A DNA stretch of 64,000 bases from Sphingobacterium oryzagri (GTDB lineage: Bacteria > Bacteroidota > Bacteroidia > Sphingobacteriales > Sphingobacteriaceae). This document shows positions 27,285 through 35,460 of this stretch, piece by piece. Every line of letters starts with the position of its first letter. Position 1 is the stretch's first letter. The position numbers and the translations under genes were made by a program. A model generated the notes under the pieces. That model ran no database searches. It was given only the letters and a program-made list of their open reading frames with translations, and was not told the DNA's origin. The stretch covers positions 2,604,001-2,668,000 of the forward strand of contig NZ_CP117880.1 in NCBI RefSeq assembly GCF_028736175.1. Direction: 5' to 3'.

Positions 27285-28214
27285 TTACCTTAGAACACGC
27301 TTAAGTATATCGATCATGATTTTTTGTTGATCGACAAAGGGATAATGTGAACAGTTATCGATAGCGTAAAAATTAGCATCATCTACGATGTTGCGCATGT
27401 CTTGCAATTGTTTGGAAGAAAATATTCCATCCTGCATGCCGTATATCGCCGAAATTAAAACACCTTGATCTTTTATATCTTTCAAATCGCGCTTTGTGTC
27501 GATATTTAGTCGTGTTTCATTAGCATAAAACAAGATTGGAGCCTCATCATTACGAATATTTGTCTCAGCAAAAATACTTTGCGAGTATTCCTCTTGCAAC
27601 TTTTTGGCCGCAGGTGTAGGTTTGGGCATTTTGAAAAAACCAAAACTAGAAGCTATTTCATACGTCCGTTTACGAAAGTCTGCACTATTTGTATCAAGGG
27701 AGCGAACCATGCTTATGTCTTCTTGCACAGCTAAGTCGTTTATTTCTACTGCTTTGGTCATACAACTATCAAGGATATGAAGGTAGCTCTCCTGCTGTGC
27801 GAATAATGCGCCTAGTAAAATTAAATTCGAAACTTTTTCTGGATATGCTTTGCTGTACAACGTAGATACAAGCCCGCCGAAGCTATGCCCAATAAGATTT
27901 ACCTTTCCTAGATTATATTGCGTAATCAACGTATTTAGATCCTCAAAAGCTTCTTCATAAGTTAGCTTTGCATTGGGATCAGCAGATCGACCTTCGCCAA
28001 GACGATCGTATACGATGACGTAAAAACCTTTATCCGCAAGTGTTTGTGCAGTAGTGCCCTCAAATAATGTCGAATTTCCTCTGGGACCACCGTGTATAAA
28101 TATTACATGCGGATTACTTTTATTTCCGTAAGCTTTGGAATAGATATTTTGAGCCGATGCATGTGAACCTATAACGATTACTTTTAATAACAGCAAGTAT
28201 TTGAAGCATTTCAT
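27285..28214 (-). CDS. Exported alpha/beta hydrolase, proline-iminopeptidase-like
   Basis: 309 residues. A signal peptide (1-22, HASAQ) is followed by an alpha/beta-hydrolase fold: the oxyanion-hole HGGPRGNS (41-48), the nucleophile elbow GHSFGG with Ser111, an acid in YGMQDGIF and the catalytic His in DNCSHYPF near the C-terminus. HGGPG-type oxyanion loops are typical of proline iminopeptidases and epoxide-hydrolase-like enzymes. Substrate is unknown; location should be periplasmic. It is followed on the same strand by an SDR. Confidence 0.82.
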   Translation of the reverse strand: MKCFKYLLLLKVIVIGSHASAQNIYSKAYGNKSNPHVIFIHGGPRGNSTLFEGTTAQTLADKGFYVIVYDRLGEGRSADPNAKLTYEEAFEDLNTLITQYNLGKVNLIGHSFGGLVSTLYSKAYPEKVSNLILLGALFAQQESYLHILDSCMTKAVEINDLAVQEDISMVRSLDTNSADFRKRTYEIASSFGFFKMPKPTPAAKKLQEEYSQSIFAETNIRNDEAPILFYANETRLNIDTKRDLKDIKDQGVLISAIYGMQDGIFSSKQLQDMRNIVDDANFYAIDNCSHYPFVDQQKIMIDILKRVLR

Positions 28215-28267
28215 ATTATCCGTCTTTTTTTTTAATTAATAGCGCATGCGTAAAAGGTATTTTGAGG

Positions 28268-29401
28268 TCACCGCCGCCAAATCGTTTCGAAATATTCGCA
28301 AACAAGCTCCATATCAACTGTAGGCGTCGAATTATAAGCGTGCAATTCGCGCGTATAATACGCCCAATGCACTTCTTGCCAATAAGCTAAGCTTTTGTCT
28401 CCTTCACCTTCCGTAAAAGCATATGCCGGTGTAATATCTTTAAATTGAACAATTTCTACTTTGGTAGTTCTGGTTACCGCGACTGGATTTCCATCCCAAT
28501 CGGTTACTATTGCCAAATCTCCTGCGAAGGGCAGTTTCTCGTTATTTATTTCCAAAAAAAACAAGGAATGTGTCGTAGCCTGTTTGACACTGTCGCGTAC
28601 TAACTCGGCGCATTCATCTGCATCTTTTTTATTATCGCAAAAATGGTAAGATGGCGGAATTTCCAACTGTTTATATTCCGGATATTTATGTTGAAAATCT
28701 TGCCAGTATGCTTCGAGCGAAGGATACGCTCGCTTCGCTTTTACCTCAGCATTTCGGTACTGAAAATTATACGATCGCCCTTCATTTTCAACAATTCCCG
28801 CAACGGGATTTGGCTTGATCGCAATATCGCTAGGGAACCAAATTTCTTTTATTCGATAATTAGGCAGTAAAAACAGTCCTTCCTGTGAGCCGTTGGTGGC
28901 GAAACGTTCGTTATCGCCCTTCCAGAAGCGTGTCCCTAATTGATTTTCTAGTTCTTGATTTGTTTTCGCAATATCGTCGGTACCCAACCCGATTTCATTA
29001 ACGCAAAGAAAATCTGCAATACTAAAAGGGCTATTCGATTCCAATTGCAAATCATGGCGAACGATGCATTCTGCGATATTCCCGGCAGCATCGTAAAAAT
29101 AAAAAGCGTGTGCATTCCAGCTATCAAAAAACACGACGTTTTCATTATCTGCGGTTTCAACAATATCAACCTTAGACTGCACCCATTTCAGTGCTTCCTG
29201 TAACTTATTGCCTGGAATTAAGAAACAATAATGGTACGCATACGATTCCTGACTACGCTGGAAGCAAAACTTTGTCCAACCTATCTGTATCCAAAACCTA
29301 TCATGCTCTTCCTGATGAACTATGAAGCCCAGCGTATTTTCAAAAAACTCCTTTTGTGCCGTAAATTTATCGGTATACAGTGTAAGTTCTTTTATTTTCA
29401 T
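28268..29401 (-). CDS. VOC-ASCH fusion protein
   Basis: 377 residues made of two unrelated folds. Residues 1-215 are two VOC (glyoxalase-like) modules: LTLYTDKFTAQKEFFENTLGF with FYDAAGNIAECIVRH, then IGLGTDDIAKTNQELENQLG. Residues about 235-350 are an ASCH domain: LEAYWQDF at the start, then LPFAGDLAIVTDWDGNPVAV, TTKVEIVQFKDITPAYAFTEGEGDKSLAYW and WAYYTREL. ASCH domains resemble PUA and are thought to bind RNA or, in YqfB, to deaminate acetylcytidine. The fusion looks genuine since no stop or frameshift lies at the join. Function unknown; a coupled small-molecule/RNA role is speculation. Confidence 0.8.
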   Translation of the reverse strand: MKIKELTLYTDKFTAQKEFFENTLGFIVHQEEHDRFWIQIGWTKFCFQRSQESYAYHYCFLIPGNKLQEALKWVQSKVDIVETADNENVVFFDSWNAHAFYFYDAAGNIAECIVRHDLQLESNSPFSIADFLCVNEIGLGTDDIAKTNQELENQLGTRFWKGDNERFATNGSQEGLFLLPNYRIKEIWFPSDIAIKPNPVAGIVENEGRSYNFQYRNAEVKAKRAYPSLEAYWQDFQHKYPEYKQLEIPPSYHFCDNKKDADECAELVRDSVKQATTHSLFFLEINNEKLPFAGDLAIVTDWDGNPVAVTRTTKVEIVQFKDITPAYAFTEGEGDKSLAYWQEVHWAYYTRELHAYNSTPTVDMELVCEYFETIWRR

Positions 29402-29431
29402 CTTTACTGTTTTTAATTTTCTTATTATATT

Positions 29432-30004
29432 CTACATTGATAAATCCTGTATACACAGTTCCCTCACACACCAAACCTCCTCAAGTGACAGGCTAATTTC
29501 TTGCGTTTCGGCTAACCACTTTGTCAAATAAGCTTGGTGAAGTTTAATTTTATCCCGATTAATTTCATTCGGCTGGATCGCTATTTCGAAAAGTAAAAAA
29601 TCCATAAAATCCGCTGGCGAAGAAGTTACTGTGGTAAAGTCAAAATAATGCTTCCCATATTTTAAATAAGTATGCGCCTCCGGAAGATAAGGAAGACCAG
29701 AATCGCTCAACGTTTGGCTAATCGCAGGCGTGTTTTGGGCATTCATTTTGAAAATACCGATAAATAAAGCAACATCGTCGACTTGGTGCTCGATACAAAG
29801 TTGCTTTAAGACAGCATGCTTTGTACTGCACGTGCCTTTGTTATCCGTAAAGATGGTGCGAAGGTCATCTTTATCGCTGTTTCGTCCATATGGCAAATGT
29901 CGAATATAATGGATTGCCTGATGAAAGGTCGGCATACCTCGCGCTAAAAAGCATGCAGCGATCTCTCCCTTTGGTTCTATTTTAAAATCCGGAAGCCTAT
30001 TCAT
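29432..30004 (-). CDS. Transglutaminase-like fold protein, function unknown
   Basis: 190 residues, cytosolic (no signal). I see a possible Cys-His-Asp triad in the order and spacing of transglutaminase-like cysteine enzymes: Cys59 in NKGTCSTKHAVLKQL at the start of a helix, His111 in EAHTYLKYG and Asp122 in HYFDFT. Flanking sequence is not matched to a named family, so this is inference from motif layout. It lies between the VOC-ASCH gene and two small genes on the same strand with 21-30 bp spacing, suggesting an operon. Confidence 0.55.
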   Translation of the reverse strand: MNRLPDFKIEPKGEIAACFLARGMPTFHQAIHYIRHLPYGRNSDKDDLRTIFTDNKGTCSTKHAVLKQLCIEHQVDDVALFIGIFKMNAQNTPAISQTLSDSGLPYLPEAHTYLKYGKHYFDFTTVTSSPADFMDFLLFEIAIQPNEINRDKIKLHQAYLTKWLAETQEISLSLEEVWCVRELCIQDLSM

Positions 30005-30025
30005 AACAATTTTTTACGTTCAGTA

Positions 30026-30364
30026 TCAAACCTCTTCGATAATCGACCGACCTTTAGATCGCTCTCCTGAAGTCCATTCCCAATCTTCATGCAGCCTAAT
30101 TTTTCCAGTCGGAAGAAGCTCTGGCGTAGACTTACATCGCCCAGTCATCAATTTATTGTCTAGATTTATCTGGTGGTAGCGCATGTCGATCTCGCCATCA
30201 GCATTTACCAAACCGATCAAATGTCCCCGAATTATTCGTCCGCCACTATAATCTGCTGTCACCATATTACCCTCTTGTTTATAATAAAATATTGTCTCGG
30301 AAGATGTTTCCCCATTTTCCGTATTCCCTACGGTGAAAAAAGTTTTGTTATGATAGTTGAACAT
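30026..30364 (-). CDS. Conserved hypothetical protein (often mislabelled n-acetylglutamate synthase)
   Basis: 112 residues, a beta-rich small barrel: FNYHNKTFFTVGNTENGE, then ETIFYYKQEGNMVTADYSGG, IIRGHLIGLVNADGEIDMRYHQIN and a C-terminal IRLHEDWEWTSGERSKG. I recall this protein type in many Bacteroidota and Firmicutes, annotated n-acetylglutamate synthase without support; it has no GNAT or kinase fold. True role unknown. It is four bases downstream of the ABM gene. Confidence 0.72.
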   Translation of the reverse strand: MFNYHNKTFFTVGNTENGETSSETIFYYKQEGNMVTADYSGGRIIRGHLIGLVNADGEIDMRYHQINLDNKLMTGRCKSTPELLPTGKIRLHEDWEWTSGERSKGRSIIEEV

Positions 30365-30368
30365 CTAG

Positions 30369-30659
30369 CTACAAGATTTTTTTGTAATGCAACACCTGCG
30401 GAAAAGGTTCGTAATAATCGTGCAGTAGCGCCTTCCATTTTTGATATTGCGCGGATTGTCGAAACCCGACTTCATGTGCTTCCAGCGTTTCCCACTCTAC
30501 CAACAGGATGTATTGGTTCGCGACCTCCATACATTTACTTAACGAATGCGTTATATAGCCGTCAATAGAGGAGATATATTGTCCGGCAAGCTGAAAGTCT
30601 TTTTCAAAGGTAGCTGCTTTAGCGGGCTTTACATTTAATATGGCAATTTCTGTTATCAT
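30369..30659 (-). CDS. Antibiotic biosynthesis monooxygenase (ABM) domain protein
   Basis: 96 residues, a single ferredoxin-like ABM domain: IAILNVKPAKAATFEKDFQLA, a central helix with SIDGYITHSLSKCMEVANQYILLVEWETLEAHEVGFR, and a closing HDYYEPFPQVLHY. Members oxidise aromatic rings without cofactors or break haem, but many stand-alone copies have no known role. It is the first gene of the likely operon 30659 to 29432. Confidence 0.83.
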   Translation of the reverse strand: MITEIAILNVKPAKAATFEKDFQLAGQYISSIDGYITHSLSKCMEVANQYILLVEWETLEAHEVGFRQSAQYQKWKALLHDYYEPFPQVLHYKKIL

Positions 30660-31069
30660 CGGATCTATTTATAAAGTTGTTCTGGAAAAAGATAATTGCT
30701 CTACTAGCATTATTCCATTAAATGCCAGGATGGGTATAGACTTACCCCTTTGTTTCGAGTCTCTTATTTTCTTTAAAAATAGTTTTTTTTAAGTGAAAAC
30801 ATATCATTATCTGATAAAAACGAAACAACAAGAAAAATGTAGCCCGATGAGTGGTATCATGTGTGTAAGCGCAAATTTTACCCAGCTAATTTCTTAATTA
30901 TCACCCTATTAATTCACATTCATAATCCACTATTTGTTTTTAGAAACGCGTAGCTATTTCATAGAAAACTTGTCGACAATTTTAGCCAAAAACTATTTTG
31001 CCGTAAACGATGTTATGTTGTTAATATTTTGCAGATAATTTTTGAATGTAAGTCGTTAGTGATTATAAA
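30660..31069. other. Intergenic region between divergent genes
   Basis: 410 bp, A/T-rich. No gene or RNA recognised. Contains a short TATCA-N5-TGATA dyad in 30801-30825. It should carry promoters for the ABM operon and the sigma-like gene. Confidence 0.45.
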
Positions 31070-31621
31070 ATGATACCTAAAAGTAGCGCAGACGGTAATT
31101 TATTTATACCAACACTAGATAGTGAAGATCGGTATCGTTTTGAGCGGCTATATAATGGCCATGCAGCGGCAATCTACAAGTTAGTCAGCAAATGTGTCGA
31201 ATCACAAGCGGGTGCTGATGAGCTTTTTAAAAAAATAATTTGCGAAATATGGTCTAAAGCAAACGAGTTTTTAAAACACAACGATCAATCATTTAATCAG
31301 GTAACAGCGATTGCTGCACAAGTGTTATACGACTACTGCCAATGTCAAAAAACATCCGTTACCGAGCTGAAGCACCGTGCAGAAACGCCTGACAACGATC
31401 TGACAGCACATATGCGGCCGGATTTCACCCGTGCCGACTTTTTACAAACACCTGTCGAACCGGCCGATCCGTTTGTAGATAGCAATGTTCCATTTTCTGC
31501 TTCGCCATCTTCATCATATCCCCCGATCAAAGAATCGCACGCGAAAGATCAGGGAAAGATGCTTGATAGGCTGCTGTGGGCAAAGGCGCTTATGGAAAGC
31601 ATGAAGAAGACGGCGATTTGA
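31070..31621 (+). CDS. Sigma-region-2-like protein lacking region 4
   Basis: 183 residues. The first half (about 22-95) follows the ECF sigma region 2 pattern: RYRFERLYNGHAAAIYKLV, then GADELFKKIICEIWSKANEFL and a helical segment. The second half, where region 4 (the -35-binding helix-turn-helix) should be, is instead low-complexity (Pro/Ser-rich, PFSASPSSSYPPIKES) and ends in a short helix. It may therefore be a degenerate sigma factor, a regulator that competes for core polymerase, or no sigma at all. No anti-sigma gene adjacent. Confidence 0.5.
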   Translation: MIPKSSADGNLFIPTLDSEDRYRFERLYNGHAAAIYKLVSKCVESQAGADELFKKIICEIWSKANEFLKHNDQSFNQVTAIAAQVLYDYCQCQKTSVTELKHRAETPDNDLTAHMRPDFTRADFLQTPVEPADPFVDSNVPFSASPSSSYPPIKESHAKDQGKMLDRLLWAKALMESMKKTAI

Positions 31622-31824
31622 CATTATCTTGCTTCGAATACGTCATACCGATCTCTGTTTCATCCTCTTTAATAAAGTTATTTCGCTCTCCTTACCTTTA
31701 CGAAGTTTTTTAAGGATCTATATTAGAAACGTTCCGAAAACGGTTTACACGTTAATGGTTTCCCACCAACGCGCGAAATGATTATTGATGACCTCTTGGC
31801 CGCCTTTCTTGCGCTCAGCCTATA

Positions 31825-33564
31825 TCAACGTACAACCGTACGAATACCTTTCATTTCACAGGTTAACCCATTTGCCGCGCAAATGAATGAGGAATGAACA
31901 AAAGTTTGATCGAAATTACCTAGCATAATTTTGTTTACAGGATCGTACTCCTCGCTAAAGTATCCCAGATCAGTACTACAGGCAGCTACAGCATGCAAAA
32001 TTTGTTCGGATTTGTTAAAATCTCCAGCTATTGCATAATGATGTGCCATCCAACATGTCCCGGCAAGAAACGCTCCCTCCTGCTGCGAATCAAATTCGAC
32101 TAACGAACGCCAATACAGGTTGCTCTTTTGATAAGACCTTTCCAAGTGACTAGCGGTGGCTATCATCTCTGGAGAATTCGCTTCGCAGTAACCCCATATT
32201 GAAAAAAGTGCAGCAGAAACGTCGACATCCTGCGAACCGGCGTAATTGGCAAATGCGCCGTCCTTTGTCATACATTTTTCCCGGACAAACATACGTATGC
32301 AATCGGCTTGCTCCAGCCAATAGCTAATTTCTGCCGGGTCGTCGCTGTAGCGAGACATCATCTCCAGCGCTCTGGCCGAAAACACTTTTCCAGCCGTGTA
32401 ATGCAATTCTTTTCCTTCTTCCCAAATCCCGTTATCTGGCTGTTGCCAATTTTTACTGATAAAATTCGTGATTTTTCTGATCAGCGGCCAGTGCGGTGTA
32501 TCGTTATACTTTTGGTAGATCATTTGGCAAGCGATTAGCACGCTTGCTGCAGCATCAAGCTGCAACTGCTCGGCTGCGATATTGCCGATTTGAACCGGGC
32601 GGCTGTCGTCATAGCCACGCAGATCTAACTCGGTTAAATGATCAATTGTCTCGTGATCAATCGTGTAAAGTGGGTATACACACTTATCCGGATTTTTTTC
32701 CATGGCTTTAGAAAGAAAATCCAAAAATTTATATTCCGCACGTATTTCACCGTCTAGAACTGATAAAGCACCCGTAATTAATGCCGTATCGCGTACCCAT
32801 ACATAGCGATAATCGTAATTTCGCTCGCCACCCAGCACTTCCGGCAAGGAGGTGGTAGCAGCTGCTAAAACACCGCCTGTTTTTCCACAACTGAGTTGTT
32901 GAATCGCGCGTAGCGAATCGTGCACCTGCTGATGAAATAGCCCTTGATATGAAAAATGCCGACCGATTTCAGACCAATAATCAGCCGTATGCGCTAGCAT
33001 GATTGCAATATCCGCTTTTGTAGGTATTTCGGCACTCGTGGTTAGTAATGCCCAACAATCCTGCTCCGGAATAACCGTTAAGACGACCGTCTCATGATCG
33101 ACAATCGTTAACTGCGCTGCACTGTGGAGGTAGAGTTTACTACGTTGAAAATACACCGTGTTTTCGGTAATACGCATCAGTTGGTCAGATTGCTCGCCAT
33201 AACCAGCTGACAACTTCAACTTTGAAGTAAGACCTTTGCTTGAACTTGAAAAAACGCGAAGAATACCTTTCCACGCCGTGCCTACAGGCATACAATCCGT
33301 TACGGCCACCTGTTCTTCGCCGATGCTGAATATTGTGCGTAAATAGCTGTCGTGTTCGCCAAAATATCTTTTTACATATGTTGCATCAGCGAAAGCGACA
33401 GACCAATAACCGCCCTTTTTCACATCTAACAAGCTGCTCATTACCGCTTCGCTATCGAAACGTTCTGGACAATACCAATGTACTGTGGCATTTTTATCGA
33501 TAATTGCGCAAGTGTTTTTATCACTGATGAGTGCTAGATCTTCAATTCTTGGTTGTGCGTGCAT
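31825..33564 (-). CDS. Glycoside hydrolase family 15 (glucoamylase/trehalase type)
   Basis: 579 residues, cytosolic by lack of a signal. N-terminal beta sandwich (1-225), then the (alpha/alpha)6 barrel with GERNYDYRYVWVRDTALITGAL (247-266), the general acid in GIWEE (Glu382/383) followed by AGKVFSARALEMM, and the base Glu496 in QQEGAFLAGTCW. The pattern is that of GH15 bacterial glucoamylase- and trehalase-type enzymes, which cleave alpha-linked glucose. Exact substrate uncertain; a trehalose role would fit the stress genes. Tandem CATAAC repeats stand upstream. Confidence 0.87.
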   Translation of the reverse strand: MHAQPRIEDLALISDKNTCAIIDKNATVHWYCPERFDSEAVMSSLLDVKKGGYWSVAFADATYVKRYFGEHDSYLRTIFSIGEEQVAVTDCMPVGTAWKGILRVFSSSSKGLTSKLKLSAGYGEQSDQLMRITENTVYFQRSKLYLHSAAQLTIVDHETVVLTVIPEQDCWALLTTSAEIPTKADIAIMLAHTADYWSEIGRHFSYQGLFHQQVHDSLRAIQQLSCGKTGGVLAAATTSLPEVLGGERNYDYRYVWVRDTALITGALSVLDGEIRAEYKFLDFLSKAMEKNPDKCVYPLYTIDHETIDHLTELDLRGYDDSRPVQIGNIAAEQLQLDAAASVLIACQMIYQKYNDTPHWPLIRKITNFISKNWQQPDNGIWEEGKELHYTAGKVFSARALEMMSRYSDDPAEISYWLEQADCIRMFVREKCMTKDGAFANYAGSQDVDVSAALFSIWGYCEANSPEMIATASHLERSYQKSNLYWRSLVEFDSQQEGAFLAGTCWMAHHYAIAGDFNKSEQILHAVAACSTDLGYFSEEYDPVNKIMLGNFDQTFVHSSFICAANGLTCEMKGIRTVVR

Positions 33565-34002
33565 CTACTTATTTTGTATGTTGGTTGTGTACTATATGAG
33601 GTGGGTATTAAAGCATAACGAGATGGTTATGAAAGCATAACGTCGTTACTACAAGCTATTTTCAGCGTTACGACTGCCAGGCCGATTACCTGGCTTGTCA
33701 GGACTCGATTTGTCTTAAATTTGTGTCCATTTCGAAAAATCTTGTGGTATGCTACTTTACTTATCATTAGTTTCGCTATTTGTCAACATAGCACAAAGCA
33801 AAAGTCTAAAAGTTTAACAAAAATCTCTCCTTCGCTCCATACAATTGGTTTATCCTGATAGCTAGCAGATTGTCCTCCGCTTTTTTTATATTATAGATGA
33901 TCTAAGAACGATTTTGCAAATAACGATGTTCTATTCGCGCAGCGCATCAAGCCGACTGTGTTACTAAAAAATGTTTATTTAATTAGATTGTTAAAGAATA
34001 CT
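33565..34002. other. Divergent promoter region of GH15 and SDR genes
   Basis: 438 bp. Apart from the CATAAC repeat cluster (33614-33641) I see an A/T-rich stretch at 33780-33900 and no gene or RNA. Confidence 0.45.
33614..33641. promoter_or_regulatory. CATAAC / GTTATG / CATAAC repeat cluster
   Basis: AAAGCATAACG occurs at 33610-33620 and again at 33632-33642, exactly 22 bp apart (about two DNA turns), with an inverted GTTATG (33626-33631) between. It lies 50-80 bp before the GH15 start on the minus strand and looks like a multi-site operator. The regulator is unknown. Confidence 0.45.
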
Positions 34003-34902
34003 ATGGAAAAAACGCAAAACACGACGTTACAAAATCCTTTAGACAAATATCCTAAACCGCCATATCCCGCACAGCAACAGGAATTTCCTGGGTTGGCATC
34101 GAAAATGGATCCACTACCTGACCATGGCGAAAAAAGTTATGTCGGATCCAACCGACTACAAGGGCGCAAAGCTTTGATTACCGGCGGAGATTCCGGTATT
34201 GGTCGCGCCGCGGCAATAGCTTACGCGCGCGAAGGAGCTGATGTGGCAATTAATTATCTCCCGGCAGAAGAATCCGATGCGCAGGAAGTTATTGCGCTGA
34301 TCGAAGAAGCTGGTCAGAAAGGATATGCTATCCCTGGCGATATTACAAGTGAAGATTTTTGTCAACGCCTGGTAGAAGAAGCCTACGAAAAACTTGGTGG
34401 ACTGGATATTTTGGTAAATAATGCAGGAAGGCAACAAGCAAGCGAATCTATCGCCGATATTAGCAGCGATAGCTTTGATGCCACCATGAAAACAAATATT
34501 TATGCGCCATTCTGGATCACGCGAGCAGCCCTTCCACATCTCCAGCCGGGATCGGTCATCATCGCGACCACCTCTGTACAAGCGTATGATCCTGCAGCCA
34601 TCTTGTTTGACTATGCACAGACGAAAGCGGCAAACGTGGCTTATGTAAAATCGCTTTCCAAACAATTGGGAAGTAAAGGCATTCGTGTCAACGGCGTTTC
34701 CCCAGGGCCAATCTGGACACCATTGCAGGTCTGCGGCGGCCAGCCGGCAGAAGCCATTCCAAAATTTGGTGAAACGGCAGAATTGCAACGTGCCGGTCAG
34801 CCGGCCGAATTAGCTGGTATTTTTGTGCTCTTAGCTGCTAACGAAGGAAGCTATGCGACTGGCCAGATTTACGGTGCCGCTGGTGGAATGGGGCATCCAT
34901 GA
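34003..34902 (+). CDS. SDR oxidoreductase of the YhdF/YdaD general-stress type (cytosolic paralogue)
   Basis: 299 residues from the ATG at 34003. TGGDSGIG at 60-67, NNAG 139-142, Ser191, Tyr204 and Lys208. It shares the subgroup leader KYPKPPYPAQ ... LASKMDPLPDHGEK and most of the body with the protein at 5359-6366, but lacks the Tat-like N-terminus, so this copy is cytosolic. The pair must stem from duplication; this one is on the other strand 28 kb away, and shares LQVCGGQ and TGQIYGAAGG C-terminal segments. Substrate unknown. Followed by a strong terminator. Confidence 0.87.
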   Translation: MEKTQNTTLQNPLDKYPKPPYPAQQQEFPGLASKMDPLPDHGEKSYVGSNRLQGRKALITGGDSGIGRAAAIAYAREGADVAINYLPAEESDAQEVIALIEEAGQKGYAIPGDITSEDFCQRLVEEAYEKLGGLDILVNNAGRQQASESIADISSDSFDATMKTNIYAPFWITRAALPHLQPGSVIIATTSVQAYDPAAILFDYAQTKAANVAYVKSLSKQLGSKGIRVNGVSPGPIWTPLQVCGGQPAEAIPKFGETAELQRAGQPAELAGIFVLLAANEGSYATGQIYGAAGGMGHP

Positions 34903-35460
34903 CGTGTGACTTTACTTCGTTACGACGACACATGCTCACAAAAAGCCGCATATGATGCTGCTTATAAACCGCTACAGGGCTACATAGATCTGTAGCGGTT
35001 TTTATTTCAACACCGTCTACCTCACTTATTAACGCAAAGTCAACTAGGAGTAAATTCCTGTGAGACGATTTTCTCCTACCCTTAACTCTACTGGTTTGAG
35101 TTTATTTTAAAAAACTACAAAAACAGTAGTCATTTTTAAATACAAAATACTTAACTTTAGAAAATTAAAAAATATCTTAAAGATAATTAAAGATTTTTTT
35201 CACAACATCATCGATAATGTTTAGCTGTTAAAAAGTATAAAATTTAAATAATTAAAAAACATGGAATAAAATAATCTCCTAATTAACCAACGATTGAATC
35301 GGTATTGACGCAAAAAAAAAGAAACATACCTTAAAAAGTAAAAGGAGATGAACAGGTCGGGCCAAAGCTGCGTTACGTGATACGCTTCTGCCTATAAAAA
35401 CCGATTACATACAGTTGTCGATCATACAAATCCGGAAACCACGCTATACAGCATTTTAAT
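34903..35460. other. A/T-rich intergenic region before the PKD-like lipoprotein gene
   Basis: 558 bp. After the terminator (34967-35000) the stretch 35100-35340 is strongly A/T-rich with many A-runs. No gene or RNA recognised. It likely carries the lipoprotein gene promoter with a long leader. Confidence 0.45.
34967..35000 (+). terminator. Strong terminator of the SDR gene
   Basis: AACCGCTACAG (34967-34977) and CTGTAGCGGTT (34990-35000), perfect 11-bp stem followed by a T-run. Confidence 0.88.

Noticed and set aside
33958..34002. Earlier start for the SDR gene at 33958
   Set aside because: Adds 15 residues unlike the family, while the ATG at 34003 begins the proline-rich leader typical of the subgroup.
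34156..34788. 210-codon minus-strand ORF opposite the SDR gene
   Set aside because: Shadow of a strongly conserved SDR; cysteine- and arginine-rich with no domain.
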